DNA from: Thermodesulfobacteriota bacterium
GTDB lineage: Bacteria > Desulfobacterota > Desulfobacteria > Desulfobacterales > JAUWMJ01
Reading direction: 5' to 3'
Assembly (NCBI GenBank): GCA_034189135.1
Contig: JAXHVO010000032.1
Location: 1-54,828, forward strand
DNA: 54,828 nt
The position numbers and the translations under genes are program-made. Position 1 is the first letter of the stretch; each line of letters opens with the position of its first letter. Positions 8,910-17,440 of this stretch are shown piece after piece. The notes under the pieces are model-generated. The model had not been told where the DNA came from. It ran no database searches and saw only the letters and a list, made by a program, of their open reading frames with translations.

Positions 8910-9371
8910 TCAGAGCCATCGCCTCACATGACGTCTGTATTTTGCATACTGTTCACCAAACATCCGTTCCATGTTTCTTTCTTCAGGCGGGATAATCATA
9001 AAGTTGGCTACCAGGAAAAGGAGAATCGGAAACAGGAATGCGGTCAACGATCCCAGCAACACTGCCAGCCCAACGAGCCAGATCACCATGGCCAAATACA
9101 TCGGATTACGGCTAACACGGAACGGTCCGGATGTCGTTAGGGCAGACCGCTCTCCATGAAGCTGGTAGCTCGTTCCTGCGACCTGAAATGACTTGGCCGC
9201 CCAGGTTGCCAGCGCGAAACCGGAGACCAGCAGGATTATTCCAAGGTAGGTATAAGGCTTGGGGACTACGATTAATATAGGAAACAGAAAGTGAAAAATT
9301 ATGGGAAGGGCGAGCAGAATTGCGATCTCCACAGTTCTGGCCACTGTCCGTTTATTTGTGGTTTTGTTCAT
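8910..9371 (-). CDS. Isoprenylcysteine carboxyl methyltransferase-like membrane protein
   Basis: The start at 9371 (MNKTTNK) is preferred over 9401 because AAGGAAA lies just upstream. The product of about 153 residues has four hydrophobic segments and the hallmark C-terminal half of ICMT/PEMT-type integral membrane methyltransferases: GPFRVSRNPMYLAMVIWLVG, then PPEERNMERMFGEQYAKYRRHVRRWL with the conserved Glu/Arg cluster. Such enzymes use S-adenosylmethionine to methylate small or lipid-linked substrates. Bacterial members are rarely characterised, so the substrate is unknown. It is monocistronic and divergent from the small hypothetical gene at 9575. Confidence 0.8.
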   Translation of the reverse strand: MNKTTNKRTVARTVEIAILLALPIIFHFLFPILIVVPKPYTYLGIILLVSGFALATWAAKSFQVAGTSYQLHGERSALTTSGPFRVSRNPMYLAMVIWLVGLAVLLGSLTAFLFPILLFLVANFMIIPPEERNMERMFGEQYAKYRRHVRRWL

Positions 9372-9447
9372 TCTATTTTCCTTACCAGTACCTATCCACA
9401 CTTGGATTGTCTGACGCCTGATGGATTAATTGTTGAATAGCAGGTCT

Positions 9448-9484
9448 AAGTCGTTACCAGCAGAATAGCCGGTGGTAATGACTT
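9448..9484. repeat. 12-bp hairpin, GGT-ATGACTT type
   Basis: Arms 9448-9459 (AAGTCGTTACCA) and 9473-9484 (TGGTAATGACTT) pair with one G-U-type mismatch. The right arm resembles GGTCATGACTTA found at 110-121 and 30832-30843, suggesting one family of small palindromes. Confidence 0.45.
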
Positions 9485-9574
9485 GATTATTAAATAGTTA
9501 TGCTGTAAAGGTTCCAGCACGGCTTTATCGTCTCGCTGTTTGCAGTTTACCGGTCAAAACTTGGGCGTATAATT

Positions 9575-9871
9575 ATGAACGAGCAAAATAAAACAAAAAC
9601 TTCGGAGGCTGTCAAGACGGCTGTTTTTAATGCGTTTTCCAACGAGTTTCAGTCCGAAGCCATTGACACCTTGTCCAGATATGGAGTTGAAAAATACGAG
9701 CGAGACTCTGAGCGTGAGCAACTGGCCATAGTGAATCTCTGTGGCGGCGATATGGATAAATTAGGCGAATTGGTTGCACAGGCAAAAAAGGATTACAGAA
9801 ACATAATATTTAACCATCCCTCCACGAACTACCACACCCCCGGAATAACAGTATTGCAGAATTTACATTGA
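9575..9871 (+). CDS. Small hypothetical protein
   Basis: This 98-residue frame reads as a plausible soluble, mixed-charge protein (ELVAQAKKDYRNIIFNHP near the end) but matches no family I know. Its 3' end overlaps the 3' end of the convergent radical-SAM gene by 43 bases, which is unusual for a real gene pair. The last residues may therefore be a chance extension, or the gene may be a remnant. No strong Shine-Dalgarno is visible before the ATG. Treat it as possible rather than established. Confidence 0.4.
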   Translation: MNEQNKTKTSEAVKTAVFNAFSNEFQSEAIDTLSRYGVEKYERDSEREQLAIVNLCGGDMDKLGELVAQAKKDYRNIIFNHPSTNYHTPGITVLQNLH

Positions 9872-11007
9872 TTGCCGGTCAGGTTGTAGGTGGGAATGAA
9901 ATAACCCTGACGTTCAATCAGCAGTTTGTTGCAGTGGTGGCAGTAGGTATGATTGCCCTCATGGCCGGGCACATTACCGAGGTAGACATAGCGGATTCCC
10001 TGCTGCATGGCCAGCTGGCGAAATCGGGTCAGGGTGGAAACCGGAGTGGGTGGCAACCGGTCGAGCTTATACCTGGGAAAAAATCGCAGAAAGTGCAACG
10101 GATGGTCCGGTCCGAGATATTCAAGAATCCATTCACACATCTGTTTAACCATGTCCGGGTCATCGGTATATCCGGGAACGACCAGATTGGTCATTTCAAA
10201 ATGAATCTTTTGCTCATGGAGGGTTTTAAAGGTGTTTAACACCGGCTTCAGCCGCCCCCCGTTTAGTTTGCGGTAAATGGCATCGCTGAAAGATTTGAGG
10301 TTGACATTGGCCCCATCCAACACTTGGCAAAATTCCAACAGCGGTTTGTGGTTGATATAGCCGTTTGAGATCCACAGGTTGTATAACCCATTGGCTTTTG
10401 CCAGACGGGCGGTATCGATCATATATTCGAAAAATGTGGTCGGCTCTGAATAGGTGTAGGCTATCGATTTGCATTGTGACTGCATGGCCGCTTTTATCAC
10501 CCCCGGAGGGAAAAGTTCGTGATGACGGACTTCGGTGGGTTTGACCTGGGATATCTCCCAGTTTTGGCAGTTCAGGCAGCGAAAATTACAACCGGTGGTT
10601 GCCAGGGAAAAGGCCTTTGAGCGGGGCTTAAAATGATACAGCGGCTTTTTTTCTATGGGGTCAACATGTAAGGCGCAGGGATTGCCGTAAGCCAGGCTGT
10701 AAAGACTGCCGTTTATGTTGACCCTGGATCGACACACGCTGCGGTCACCGGGAGACAGGATACAGCGATTCGGGCAGATACCACAGACCACCCGGTCGCC
10801 TTTCAGTTTTTTATAGAAATACCCTTCATGGGACCATTTCCACGGGGTTGCCGGCGCATCACCTTTCAATATCTTGCCTTTGATATCAGCTGGTCCGGAT
10901 ATCTGATAATTTTTCCCCTGCAAAAAGGCGAAGGTCTGGCAGGGAAAGGCGCTGGAAAGCAGTGCCGAGCTGTAAATAATAAAGTGTCGTCTGCTAATTT
11001 TTTTCAT
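9829..11007 (-). CDS. AmmeMemoRadiSam system radical SAM enzyme
   Basis: The 392-residue protein carries the radical-SAM iron-sulfur motif CNFRCLNC (C140, C144, C147) and the flanking TTG. An N-terminal CGICPNRCILSPGDRSVC cluster (C75, C78, C82, C92) and a C-terminal CHHC...CKFC pair could bind further metal, as in this subfamily. The N-terminus KKISRRHFIIYSSALLSSAFP resembles a Tat signal (RRHF), implying export of a folded enzyme, which is unusual for radical SAM. It overlaps the start of the upstream membrane gene's stop by 14 bases. Together with the Memo-AMMECR1 fusion it forms the AmmeMemoRadiSam set, whose reaction is not established. It is related to PflA-type activases. Confidence 0.88.
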   Translation of the reverse strand: MKKISRRHFIIYSSALLSSAFPCQTFAFLQGKNYQISGPADIKGKILKGDAPATPWKWSHEGYFYKKLKGDRVVCGICPNRCILSPGDRSVCRSRVNINGSLYSLAYGNPCALHVDPIEKKPLYHFKPRSKAFSLATTGCNFRCLNCQNWEISQVKPTEVRHHELFPPGVIKAAMQSQCKSIAYTYSEPTTFFEYMIDTARLAKANGLYNLWISNGYINHKPLLEFCQVLDGANVNLKSFSDAIYRKLNGGRLKPVLNTFKTLHEQKIHFEMTNLVVPGYTDDPDMVKQMCEWILEYLGPDHPLHFLRFFPRYKLDRLPPTPVSTLTRFRQLAMQQGIRYVYLGNVPGHEGNHTYCHHCNKLLIERQGYFIPTYNLTGNQCKFCNTVIPGVW

Positions 11008-13099
11008 GACTGATCCCCAACCAGATCAAGCTCAACAGTTTTAGAACAATCAAGGCTGCCGCAGTTCTAAACACACCTAAAAACGGCAGCAGCATCACGC
11101 TGGTGAGCAGTGTACCGGCAGCGGCACCGATCAGATCCGCAGAAAAAGACTTTGATGCAGCTGAGTTGTCTGCCCCCCTTAAATGAAACGCCACCGGAAA
11201 CTGAAACCCGCAGGCAAGAGAAACCGCAAAGCCGAAAGAAAGAAAAAAGATCTCGGGCAGGTGATAGGCCCAGAACTTCAAGACAAAAATAAATCCGGCC
11301 AGGAGAACAATAAGAAGGCCATCGGTAAACATCAGCTGTTTTATTTCATTTCTCTTGAGTTTGGTTGCCAGCCAGGCTCCGGGCAATAACCCTGCAAGGA
11401 AAACAGTGATAATTAAGCCGATCTTAAGGTAAATATAACCGAAAAAAATCTGAAAAGCAAAGATAACTAAAATTTCACTTCCCATATTCACACATCCGGT
11501 GGAAAAAAGGACAAACTCTTCCCTTGATATGCGAATGAGATAGATCAGGGTGATTAAAGCCAACCCGGTAAAAAACAGGTTGGGAGAGGTGGAAAATTTG
11601 GCAAACCACTGGGAAAACATAAGCCGCATGAGGTGCGGGGAGTGATCGAAATTAATGGGGGTGCTGGGGTCTATCAATTTTTTTAGCTGACCGATTCTTT
11701 CCAAGGTCACATTGCCGTAATAATAGCCTTTGATGTAGCTGGTGGAAATATTTTTTGCCGTAAGAAGGGCCGGTATATCGGCGGAAAGCGGATGGTTGCT
11801 GCAAACAAAAAAGATTTTTTGACCGGGTAGCATCAACAGATGGTTAAAATGAGAAGCCGCCGTATTATACAGCGAGGAAAGCTTCTGTCGCTGAGGTTCT
11901 GCCAGATAATTATCAAATCCCTGTGCGGAAAAACTGAGTATCCCCTCGGGGGACAGATGATCCTTGACTATGGCAAAGAATTTATCGGTAAAGAACCTGT
12001 TTATTTGAAAGGTGGTGGGTTCAGGAACATTCATGATGACTGCATCATATTTTTTTGTTGAGCGGGAAAGAAAGGCACGGCCATCATGGTGGATGACGTT
12101 TAGATTTAAAATTTTCCGCAGCATGTTGAAGCGGAACAACACGTGGGAAACATCCGGATTCAATTCCACAAAATCGACAGATTCCGGGTGATGCTTTTCT
12201 AACTGGGTCATCATGCCGCTTTCGGCGGAGATAATTAATATATTTTTAAGGTGATCACGCTGGGACAATGGATAGTGAACAGCCTCTTCAGCCATGGTCA
12301 GATTCTGGCTGCTAAATGATGGAACACCGTCCTGGAACAAAGTGAATTGCTCGTTGTCCTGGTGAATCGAGATGCGGCCATAGCGGGATTCACCGTAAAA
12401 GGCCAGCTTGCCTTCGCGCGGAGCAAGTGAAGGGTTTTCTAAATATACGCCGGCGAAAAGGATAAGAACGGACAGGAAGGTAAAAAGTATGGCACCCGGA
12501 TGATACCGGTGCTTAAAATGAAACAACAGGTAGGTGGTCAACATCAGCGGCAGGTTGGCCAACAAAACAGCCTGCAGGGGAGAGACCAGAAAAACAAGGA
12601 TAAAGGAAAACAGAGCGCCTCCGCTGATGTCTCCCAAATTGTCCGTGATATAGATCCGTGCGCCGGGATAATCGGGAATTTCCTTTCTGATGGTGAACAG
12701 GGCGTAGGGCAATACAAAACCGATGAGCAGGCAATAAGGCGCAACGGTTAAGAAAGTAAATGCAAAGGTCGGATAAAATCCAACGGAGCTTCCATGAATA
12801 AAGAGGACGTCTCGCAGTATACGTATTCCCAGGATTTGAAATACAGGCAGGCAAACCAGGCAAAAAGAAAGCCAGCCCAGGTGATTCACCGCAACATGCC
12901 GTGGACTCCTGGAAATAATGTGGGCCAGAAATGTTCCGATTCCACCAAGGACCAGCCAGTTGAATAGAATGAGGGCAATGATAAACTCATTCCCATTAAA
13001 CTGGGTTAAAAATTCACGAATGGTGACAAGCTGGGTGACCACGGAGGAGATTCCCGTGGCGATCACCACTCGGTTTATGGCGGGTTCAATTGTTCTCAT
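10994..13099 (-). CDS. Membrane protein with spermidine-synthase-like domain
   Basis: The 701-residue protein has about seven hydrophobic segments (20-230), a soluble Rossmann-like block (about 235-465), then a second membrane section to the end. The soluble block resembles polyamine aminopropyltransferases: KNILIISAESGMMTQLEKH, VDFVELNPDVS, HHDGRAFLSRS and YDAVIMNVPEPTT. In active enzymes the last motif normally contains the catalytic Asp followed by DP; here it is N and EP, so classical spermidine synthesis is doubtful. The membrane text NLGDISGGALFSFILV is typical of fused MFS/spermidine-synthase proteins. The gene starts 12 bases downstream of the Memo-AMMECR1 stop and overlaps the radical-SAM gene, so all three are one operon. 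Confidence 0.78.
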   Translation of the reverse strand: MRTIEPAINRVVIATGISSVVTQLVTIREFLTQFNGNEFIIALILFNWLVLGGIGTFLAHIISRSPRHVAVNHLGWLSFCLVCLPVFQILGIRILRDVLFIHGSSVGFYPTFAFTFLTVAPYCLLIGFVLPYALFTIRKEIPDYPGARIYITDNLGDISGGALFSFILVFLVSPLQAVLLANLPLMLTTYLLFHFKHRYHPGAILFTFLSVLILFAGVYLENPSLAPREGKLAFYGESRYGRISIHQDNEQFTLFQDGVPSFSSQNLTMAEEAVHYPLSQRDHLKNILIISAESGMMTQLEKHHPESVDFVELNPDVSHVLFRFNMLRKILNLNVIHHDGRAFLSRSTKKYDAVIMNVPEPTTFQINRFFTDKFFAIVKDHLSPEGILSFSAQGFDNYLAEPQRQKLSSLYNTAASHFNHLLMLPGQKIFFVCSNHPLSADIPALLTAKNISTSYIKGYYYGNVTLERIGQLKKLIDPSTPINFDHSPHLMRLMFSQWFAKFSTSPNLFFTGLALITLIYLIRISREEFVLFSTGCVNMGSEILVIFAFQIFFGYIYLKIGLIITVFLAGLLPGAWLATKLKRNEIKQLMFTDGLLIVLLAGFIFVLKFWAYHLPEIFFLSFGFAVSLACGFQFPVAFHLRGADNSAASKSFSADLIGAAAGTLLTSVMLLPFLGVFRTAAALIVLKLLSLIWLGISHEKN

Positions 13100-13111
13100 T
13101 AAAATGTAACG

Positions 13112-14584
13112 TTATTTTTCAGCAAGTCCAAAGTATTGAGCCTGGTAGGTCAAGACTTCAAGTTTGGTGTTTTTCCATGAATTTGCAGAAAGACCGGCCT
13201 TTGAGCATAGGCGGGAAAGGAAAATCTCCGGTTCAGGCAGCTGTCTCCAGACCTGGGGCAAAAAAGTGGCGACTGCCCGTCCTTTGCGGATAATCACCCC
13301 GTCTATATTTACCCGGAGTTTAGCCAGCAAATCGGAATAATCGGTATATTCAAGGGGTTTGGGTTGAGTAAGTACGCTGATTTCGATATCGATATGATCA
13401 AACTCATCAGATGTTAAAGGAGGAAAACGGGGATCAGCAAAAGCGGCATTCAGCGCGTTGTGTATAATTCCTGATTGGATCGATTCTTTAGCGGTTAAGC
13501 TTCCGATGCAGCCGCGCAAGCGGCCGTCGATTTTAAGGGTGACAAATGTGCCGCAGCGTTTGGTAAAAAAACGGTCTTTTAAGGCATCGGCTAACTGCCT
13601 GGATTGGTCGGCCGACATTTTTTGTCCAAGTTGTTCCATTATGGTTTTACGGGCCAGTTTAACCAGCACCTGCCCCTGTTTTTGGCTCAGGGATGTGTCG
13701 CCAAAATAGGCAATGGCAGAATATCCCACCACTTTTGAACGGTCCCCTGCGGTATCCCCGCTGTTTGAATAATGAAGCAGGACAGGTTGCCATTGCCGGC
13801 GGTGGGCGATTTCCATTAATAGGAGAATCGGTACTTTTCCGCAGGCGCAGTTTTCTCTGTTTTTTAGTTTTTTAGCTTTGTTATTTAATATAAGGTCAAT
13901 GGTCTCTTTGTCCCTGGCTGAGGCCTTGGAGTAGGGGAGAAAGTGGGATAAATCCGAGCTGACCACCAGCAAGGTGTCAGCATCGAGCAAAGGTTCGATG
14001 GTATCCGCAATCCCCCTGATTTCAGTTGGATGGCCCATGACAATGGGGACCAGTTTAAATTCTTTAAGGTAATACTGTAAGAAAGGAAGGATAACCTCCA
14101 GAGAATGCTCAATTTCGTGATTTTTTAGAATGGATTGAAACAGATTTGTTTTGTTAAGCAATCGGCGGGTATCTGGATGGAGACCGATCAAGCCGAGAGG
14201 GGTCTGGTAGCCTTTGACCTGGCTGATGGCACAGTTTCGGTAACCGATGCGATGATCGGGTCCAAGAAGAATCACCTTGTTAAACTGATTATTCCCTAGA
14301 ACCAAAGAGGCGTGGGCAGCAGTAAAACCGGAGTAAATGTATCCGGCATGCGGCAGGATGATGGCTTTAAGCTGCTTATGGGGAGGAATGTTAACGGTGG
14401 TTCGTGTTGCCTTTTGCGTTAAGCTGGCAATCATTTGTTCAAGTTCCGCTCGGTTGGAAGGGTAAAATTTACCCGACCAAATCGGCATGCGGATATGATC
14501 GGACGCTAAAGAATTTAAAGCGATGACAGCAACCAGGCATAGGGCAAAAAAAACGATTACCAATGATTTAACCGAATGCATCAC
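13112..14584 (-). CDS. Memo-AMMECR1 fusion (AmmeMemoRadiSam proteins B and A)
   Basis: This 490-residue protein fuses two families usually encoded separately. Residues about 35-300 are Memo-like, an extradiol-dioxygenase fold: MPIWSGKFYPSNRAELEQM, PHAGYIYSGFTAAHASL, LLGPDHRIG and SSDLSHFLPY. Residues about 310-488 are AMMECR1-like: GTFVTLKIDGRLRGCIGSL and PRFPPLTSDEFDHIDIEISVL. An N-terminal hydrophobic stretch (SLVIVFFALCLVAVIALNS) is a signal or anchor, so the pair probably acts outside the cytoplasm. It lies directly upstream of the membrane aminopropyltransferase-like gene and the radical-SAM gene. The start codon is the GTG at 14584 or the adjacent ATG. Biochemical function of the set is unknown. 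Confidence 0.9.
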   Translation of the reverse strand: MMHSVKSLVIVFFALCLVAVIALNSLASDHIRMPIWSGKFYPSNRAELEQMIASLTQKATRTTVNIPPHKQLKAIILPHAGYIYSGFTAAHASLVLGNNQFNKVILLGPDHRIGYRNCAISQVKGYQTPLGLIGLHPDTRRLLNKTNLFQSILKNHEIEHSLEVILPFLQYYLKEFKLVPIVMGHPTEIRGIADTIEPLLDADTLLVVSSDLSHFLPYSKASARDKETIDLILNNKAKKLKNRENCACGKVPILLLMEIAHRRQWQPVLLHYSNSGDTAGDRSKVVGYSAIAYFGDTSLSQKQGQVLVKLARKTIMEQLGQKMSADQSRQLADALKDRFFTKRCGTFVTLKIDGRLRGCIGSLTAKESIQSGIIHNALNAAFADPRFPPLTSDEFDHIDIEISVLTQPKPLEYTDYSDLLAKLRVNIDGVIIRKGRAVATFLPQVWRQLPEPEIFLSRLCSKAGLSANSWKNTKLEVLTYQAQYFGLAEK

Positions 14585-14661
14585 AGATAGCCTTAAGTTG
14601 AAAAAAGATTAGCTAAGGTTGGTGATTGATGTTGAACTTTATCACAACAAACAAGACGTTT

Positions 14662-15459
14662 TCAACTGTATTTTGTGTTATGGAAAGAGAGAATATCAGA
14701 CACATGAACAAAAGATACGCCGGAATGTTTGGGACTTGAAATAAAGCACCTGATGGCTTTCGCGGTTTGTGGAAAAGGGTGGCCGATTCCGATGGCATAT
14801 CCGTGTATTTTTGCATGAATTTCCAGCTGATAAAGCTGTCGCCGAATATATTTGTCTTGCAAACAATTATCGAGGAATATATTTCTGCACGCGGTCGTCA
14901 TGTGAAGTTTCTTGGCGGTTTGGTGGGCAACGCTGTGGCCTGAAGTCAGGCTGTCAATAAAAAATAGGTTAGAGTCTTTAATGACCCTGAGCGCATGACC
15001 TATTTGCTTATCACATGAGGTAAACTTTGAACCCATATGGTTGTTCACTCCGGTGGCATAAGGTGCCGCAAAGATGTTTTCTTGCATAATTTGAGAGATT
15101 TTCTGTGGTTTGTATCCCACCAAAAGTGCCCCCGGGCCTGGATCCAGGTGGGAGTTGAAAGGTTCCATGGGTTGGTGCAGCATGATTTCATGTCCTTGGC
15201 CATGGATTTCAACCGCAATACGATAAGAATGGGTCAGATGGGGCAGCACGGAAAAAGTCATCGGGATGTTCACATTTAAAAAATCTCTTGCGCGGGGGAT
15301 GCTGTATCCGATATCATCGATTATCAGGGCAATTAAGGGTTGAACAGAAGAATTATTTTTTTTCTCAACCATGGCAAACGCTTTGGAAAAAATGCTGAGC
15401 CCGAAAAAATTTGATGCCAGCACAAAAGCACTATTTTTTAGAAAACGTCTTCTGTCCAT
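14662..15459 (-). CDS. Divergent polysaccharide deacetylase (YibQ/DUF610-like)
   Basis: The 265-residue protein starts with a Tat-like or Sec signal (MDRRRFLKNSAFVLASNFFG). The mature part follows the divergent polysaccharide deacetylase pattern: PLIALIIDDIGYS with the DD pair, IPMTFSVLPHL, GHEIMLHQPMEPF, GVNNHMGSKFT, LFFIDSLTSGHSVA and YAIGIGHPFPQT near the end. Such proteins sit in the periplasm and are predicted carbohydrate esterases; the substrate is unproven. It is the first gene of the minus-strand run that continues into the Memo-AMMECR1 fusion 77 bases away, although cotranscription is inferred from spacing only. Confidence 0.87.
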   Translation of the reverse strand: MDRRRFLKNSAFVLASNFFGLSIFSKAFAMVEKKNNSSVQPLIALIIDDIGYSIPRARDFLNVNIPMTFSVLPHLTHSYRIAVEIHGQGHEIMLHQPMEPFNSHLDPGPGALLVGYKPQKISQIMQENIFAAPYATGVNNHMGSKFTSCDKQIGHALRVIKDSNLFFIDSLTSGHSVAHQTAKKLHMTTACRNIFLDNCLQDKYIRRQLYQLEIHAKIHGYAIGIGHPFPQTAKAIRCFISSPKHSGVSFVHVSDILSFHNTKYS

Positions 15460-15600
15460 TATTTCAATATGCCGTGTGAATAATGTCCCACCATATACTA
15501 CAGGTTGTGGTGGTAGTCAAGCTAAAATACTATATATTGATAATTTTGTAAAAAGTAAAAAATTGTCGGACCACACTCATGTGGGTATGCTGGTCTTCGG

Positions 15601-16506
15601 GTGGCACAACCGTTTAGCTTTAATAATAAAATAAATAAAACCAGTTTAATAAATTTGAAAACATACTTCGATTGCATACCGTGTTTTGTTCGCCAGACCC
15701 TTGAAGCCTCAAGAATTGCGACTTCAGACGAAAAACTTCAGGAAAAGATACTCAGAGGCGTTCTTGCAAAGGTAAGCGATATGGATTTTGGCCAATCGCC
15801 ACCTGTGATGGGACAGTATATCCATAGATTAATCAGGAAAATTTCCGGGAATCAGGATCCTTACCAAAAATTAAAGCACAATTTTAACAAATTGGCCCTT
15901 GGTATTTATGCTGAACTTTCAGACAGGGTTAAGAATGCCGCAGACCCTTTTGAGGCTGCCGTACGTTTTGCCATTGCCGGAAACATTATAGACTCAGGTG
16001 CAGTTCATCATCTGACAAAGCCTTATATCATGGCAACCATAGAACAAGCCATGTCACAGGAATTGTCTGGAAATATAGAAAAATTGCGAACAGCTGCGAA
16101 TTCTGCCAAAAAAATTCTTTATCTGGGGGACAATACCGGTGAAATTGTTTTCGATAAGTTACTAATACAACAGTTGCCTGCAGATAGGGTGACGTTTGTG
16201 GTGCGTGGGTATCCGGTGATAAACGATGCCACTTTGGCTGATGCGAAACTCACGGGGCTGACTGATATCGTTGAGGTCATCGACAACGGGTCGGATGCAC
16301 CCGGAACCATACTGGAAAATTGTTCTCCGGAGTTTTTAACCCAATTTTTCGCTGCGGATCTGGTACTGGCAAAAGGCCAGGGCAATTACGAAACCCTTAG
16401 CAGTGCAGACCAAAACATTTTTTTCATCTTAAAAGCAAAGTGCCCGGTCATTGCCAGGGATATCGGTTGCGAAATCGGCAGTCTGGTTATTAAAGATATT
16501 AATTAA
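15601..16506 (+). CDS. DUF89/ARMT1-like damage-control phosphatase family protein
   Basis: The protein has the DUF89 signature: an N-terminal CIPCFVRQTLEASR, then near residues 174-186 the motif GDNTGEIVFDKL with metal-binding Asp/Asn, FVVRGYPVINDAT, and AKGQGNYETL close to the C-terminus. DUF89 enzymes are metal-dependent phosphatases that remove damaged or side-product sugar phosphates. The GTG at 15601 opens the frame, but residue 19 is encoded by a TTG at 15655, and from there the protein begins (M)KTYFDCIPC as family members do; neither site has a strong Shine-Dalgarno. The gene is divergent from the deacetylase and lies 18 bases upstream of the J-domain gene. Confidence 0.88.
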   Translation: MAQPFSFNNKINKTSLINLKTYFDCIPCFVRQTLEASRIATSDEKLQEKILRGVLAKVSDMDFGQSPPVMGQYIHRLIRKISGNQDPYQKLKHNFNKLALGIYAELSDRVKNAADPFEAAVRFAIAGNIIDSGAVHHLTKPYIMATIEQAMSQELSGNIEKLRTAANSAKKILYLGDNTGEIVFDKLLIQQLPADRVTFVVRGYPVINDATLADAKLTGLTDIVEVIDNGSDAPGTILENCSPEFLTQFFAADLVLAKGQGNYETLSSADQNIFFILKAKCPVIARDIGCEIGSLVIKDIN

Positions 16507-16524
16507 GGGTCATTATATAACGCT

Positions 16525-16983
16525 ATGAAAATAATACTAATAATATTAGCTGTGCTGTATCTGCTTTCCCCTTACGATATACTGCCTGACTTCATTGTCG
16601 GCTGGGGATGGCTGGATGATCTGGCAATTTTAGGTTTTTTATTCAGGTATTTATATTTAAATAAAAAGAAACAGGAATACAGCAAGCAAAGCTTCCAACA
16701 GTCAGAAAATTCCTTTGAAAAAAATCAGGGACAAAGATTTTCCCAGGAAAAATCTTCCGGTTCAAATTCTCAGTTCGAATCAAAACAATCAATAAAAAAT
16801 CCTTATGAAATACTTGGCATTGAAAAAGATGCATCCAAACAGAAGATAAAGGAAGCATACCGAAAGATGGCAGGCAAATACCATCCTGACAAAGTGGTTC
16901 ATCTGGGCAAAGAATTCCAACAGATTGCGGAAGAACGGTTTAAAGAAATACAACAAGCTTATGAGATGCTGAAGGACAAATAA
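16525..16983 (+). CDS. DUF1232-like membrane segment with C-terminal J-domain
   Basis: The 152-residue product has a hydrophobic N-terminus with DUF1232-like text ([23 protein letters not shown], about 11-33), a polar Ser/Gln-rich linker (50-88), and a J-domain (92-152) with [13 protein letters not shown], the HPD tripeptide at 120-122 and EIQQAYEML. The HPD indicates a functional stimulator of DnaK-type Hsp70, here tethered at the membrane. No glycine/phenylalanine or zinc region follows, so this is a short, class-III-type co-chaperone. It lies 18 bases downstream of the DUF89 gene, probably in one operon. The substrate is unknown. Confidence 0.85.
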   Translation: MKIILIILAVLYLLSPYDILPDFIVGWGWLDDLAILGFLFRYLYLNKKKQEYSKQSFQQSENSFEKNQGQRFSQEKSSGSNSQFESKQSIKNPYEILGIEKDASKQKIKEAYRKMAGKYHPDKVVHLGKEFQQIAEERFKEIQQAYEMLKDK

Positions 16984-17188
16984 CATTAATGGTAAAAGGC
17001 AAATATTTTTTATGGCGGCCATCTGTGATCTTTTTACTTGACTTTTTATGGATATATCATATGCTTAAACAAAATGATGGTCCGGTTAATAAAACCGGTT
17101 TGTATTGCTCTGATGAAAAGTTTTTTTGAGATGGAAAAACTTGGGGCATTAGGCAAGAATTTTTATTTTTTGAAAGGAGAGTATTGTT

Positions 17189-17389
17189 TTGGCAAATGGT
17201 ATCGTAAAATGGTTTAGTGACAAGAAAGGGTATGGCTTTATTGAAAAAGAGGAAGGTGGAGATATTTTTGTTCATCATACTTCGATCAACATGTCAGGCT
17301 TCAAAACCCTTTCCGAGGGCGATCGGGTGACGTTTGACGTGGAAGAAGGGGATCGAGGTCCTTCAGCCAAAAACGTCGAAAAAGTTTAA
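17189..17389 (+). CDS. Cold-shock-domain protein (CspA family)
   Basis: This is a 66-residue single cold-shock domain that binds single-stranded RNA or DNA. RNP1 appears as KGYGFIE and RNP2 as IFVHHTSI, with the opening [13 protein letters not shown]. Translation starts at TTG 17189, supported by AAGGAGA eight bases upstream and by the usual [10 protein letters not shown]-terminus. The upstream leader from about 17040 is AT-rich, holds a small hairpin (CCGGTTAATAAAACCGG at 17081-17097) and may fold as a temperature-responsive leader; that is inference. A strong intrinsic terminator follows at once, so the gene is monocistronic. Confidence 0.95.
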   Translation: MANGIVKWFSDKKGYGFIEKEEGGDIFVHHTSINMSGFKTLSEGDRVTFDVEEGDRGPSAKNVEKV

Positions 17390-17406
17390 TTTTTAAATAG
17401 AAAATG

Positions 17407-17440
17407 AAAAGGGCATTCTGGCAACAGGTGCCCTTTTTTT
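17407..17440 (+). terminator. Intrinsic terminator of the cold-shock gene
   Basis: AAAAGGGCA pairs with TGCCCTTTT around a small inner CTG/CAG stem with a GCAA loop, and the 3' arm runs straight into a T-tract. It lies 18 bases after the stop codon. Confidence 0.85.

Noticed and set aside
2877-9371. A multi-gene defence island around the nuclease-PIN gene
   Set aside because: Flanking genes are lipoproteins, an acetyltransferase-like and a methyltransferase-like gene with no known defence links; only the single large protein supports a defence reading.
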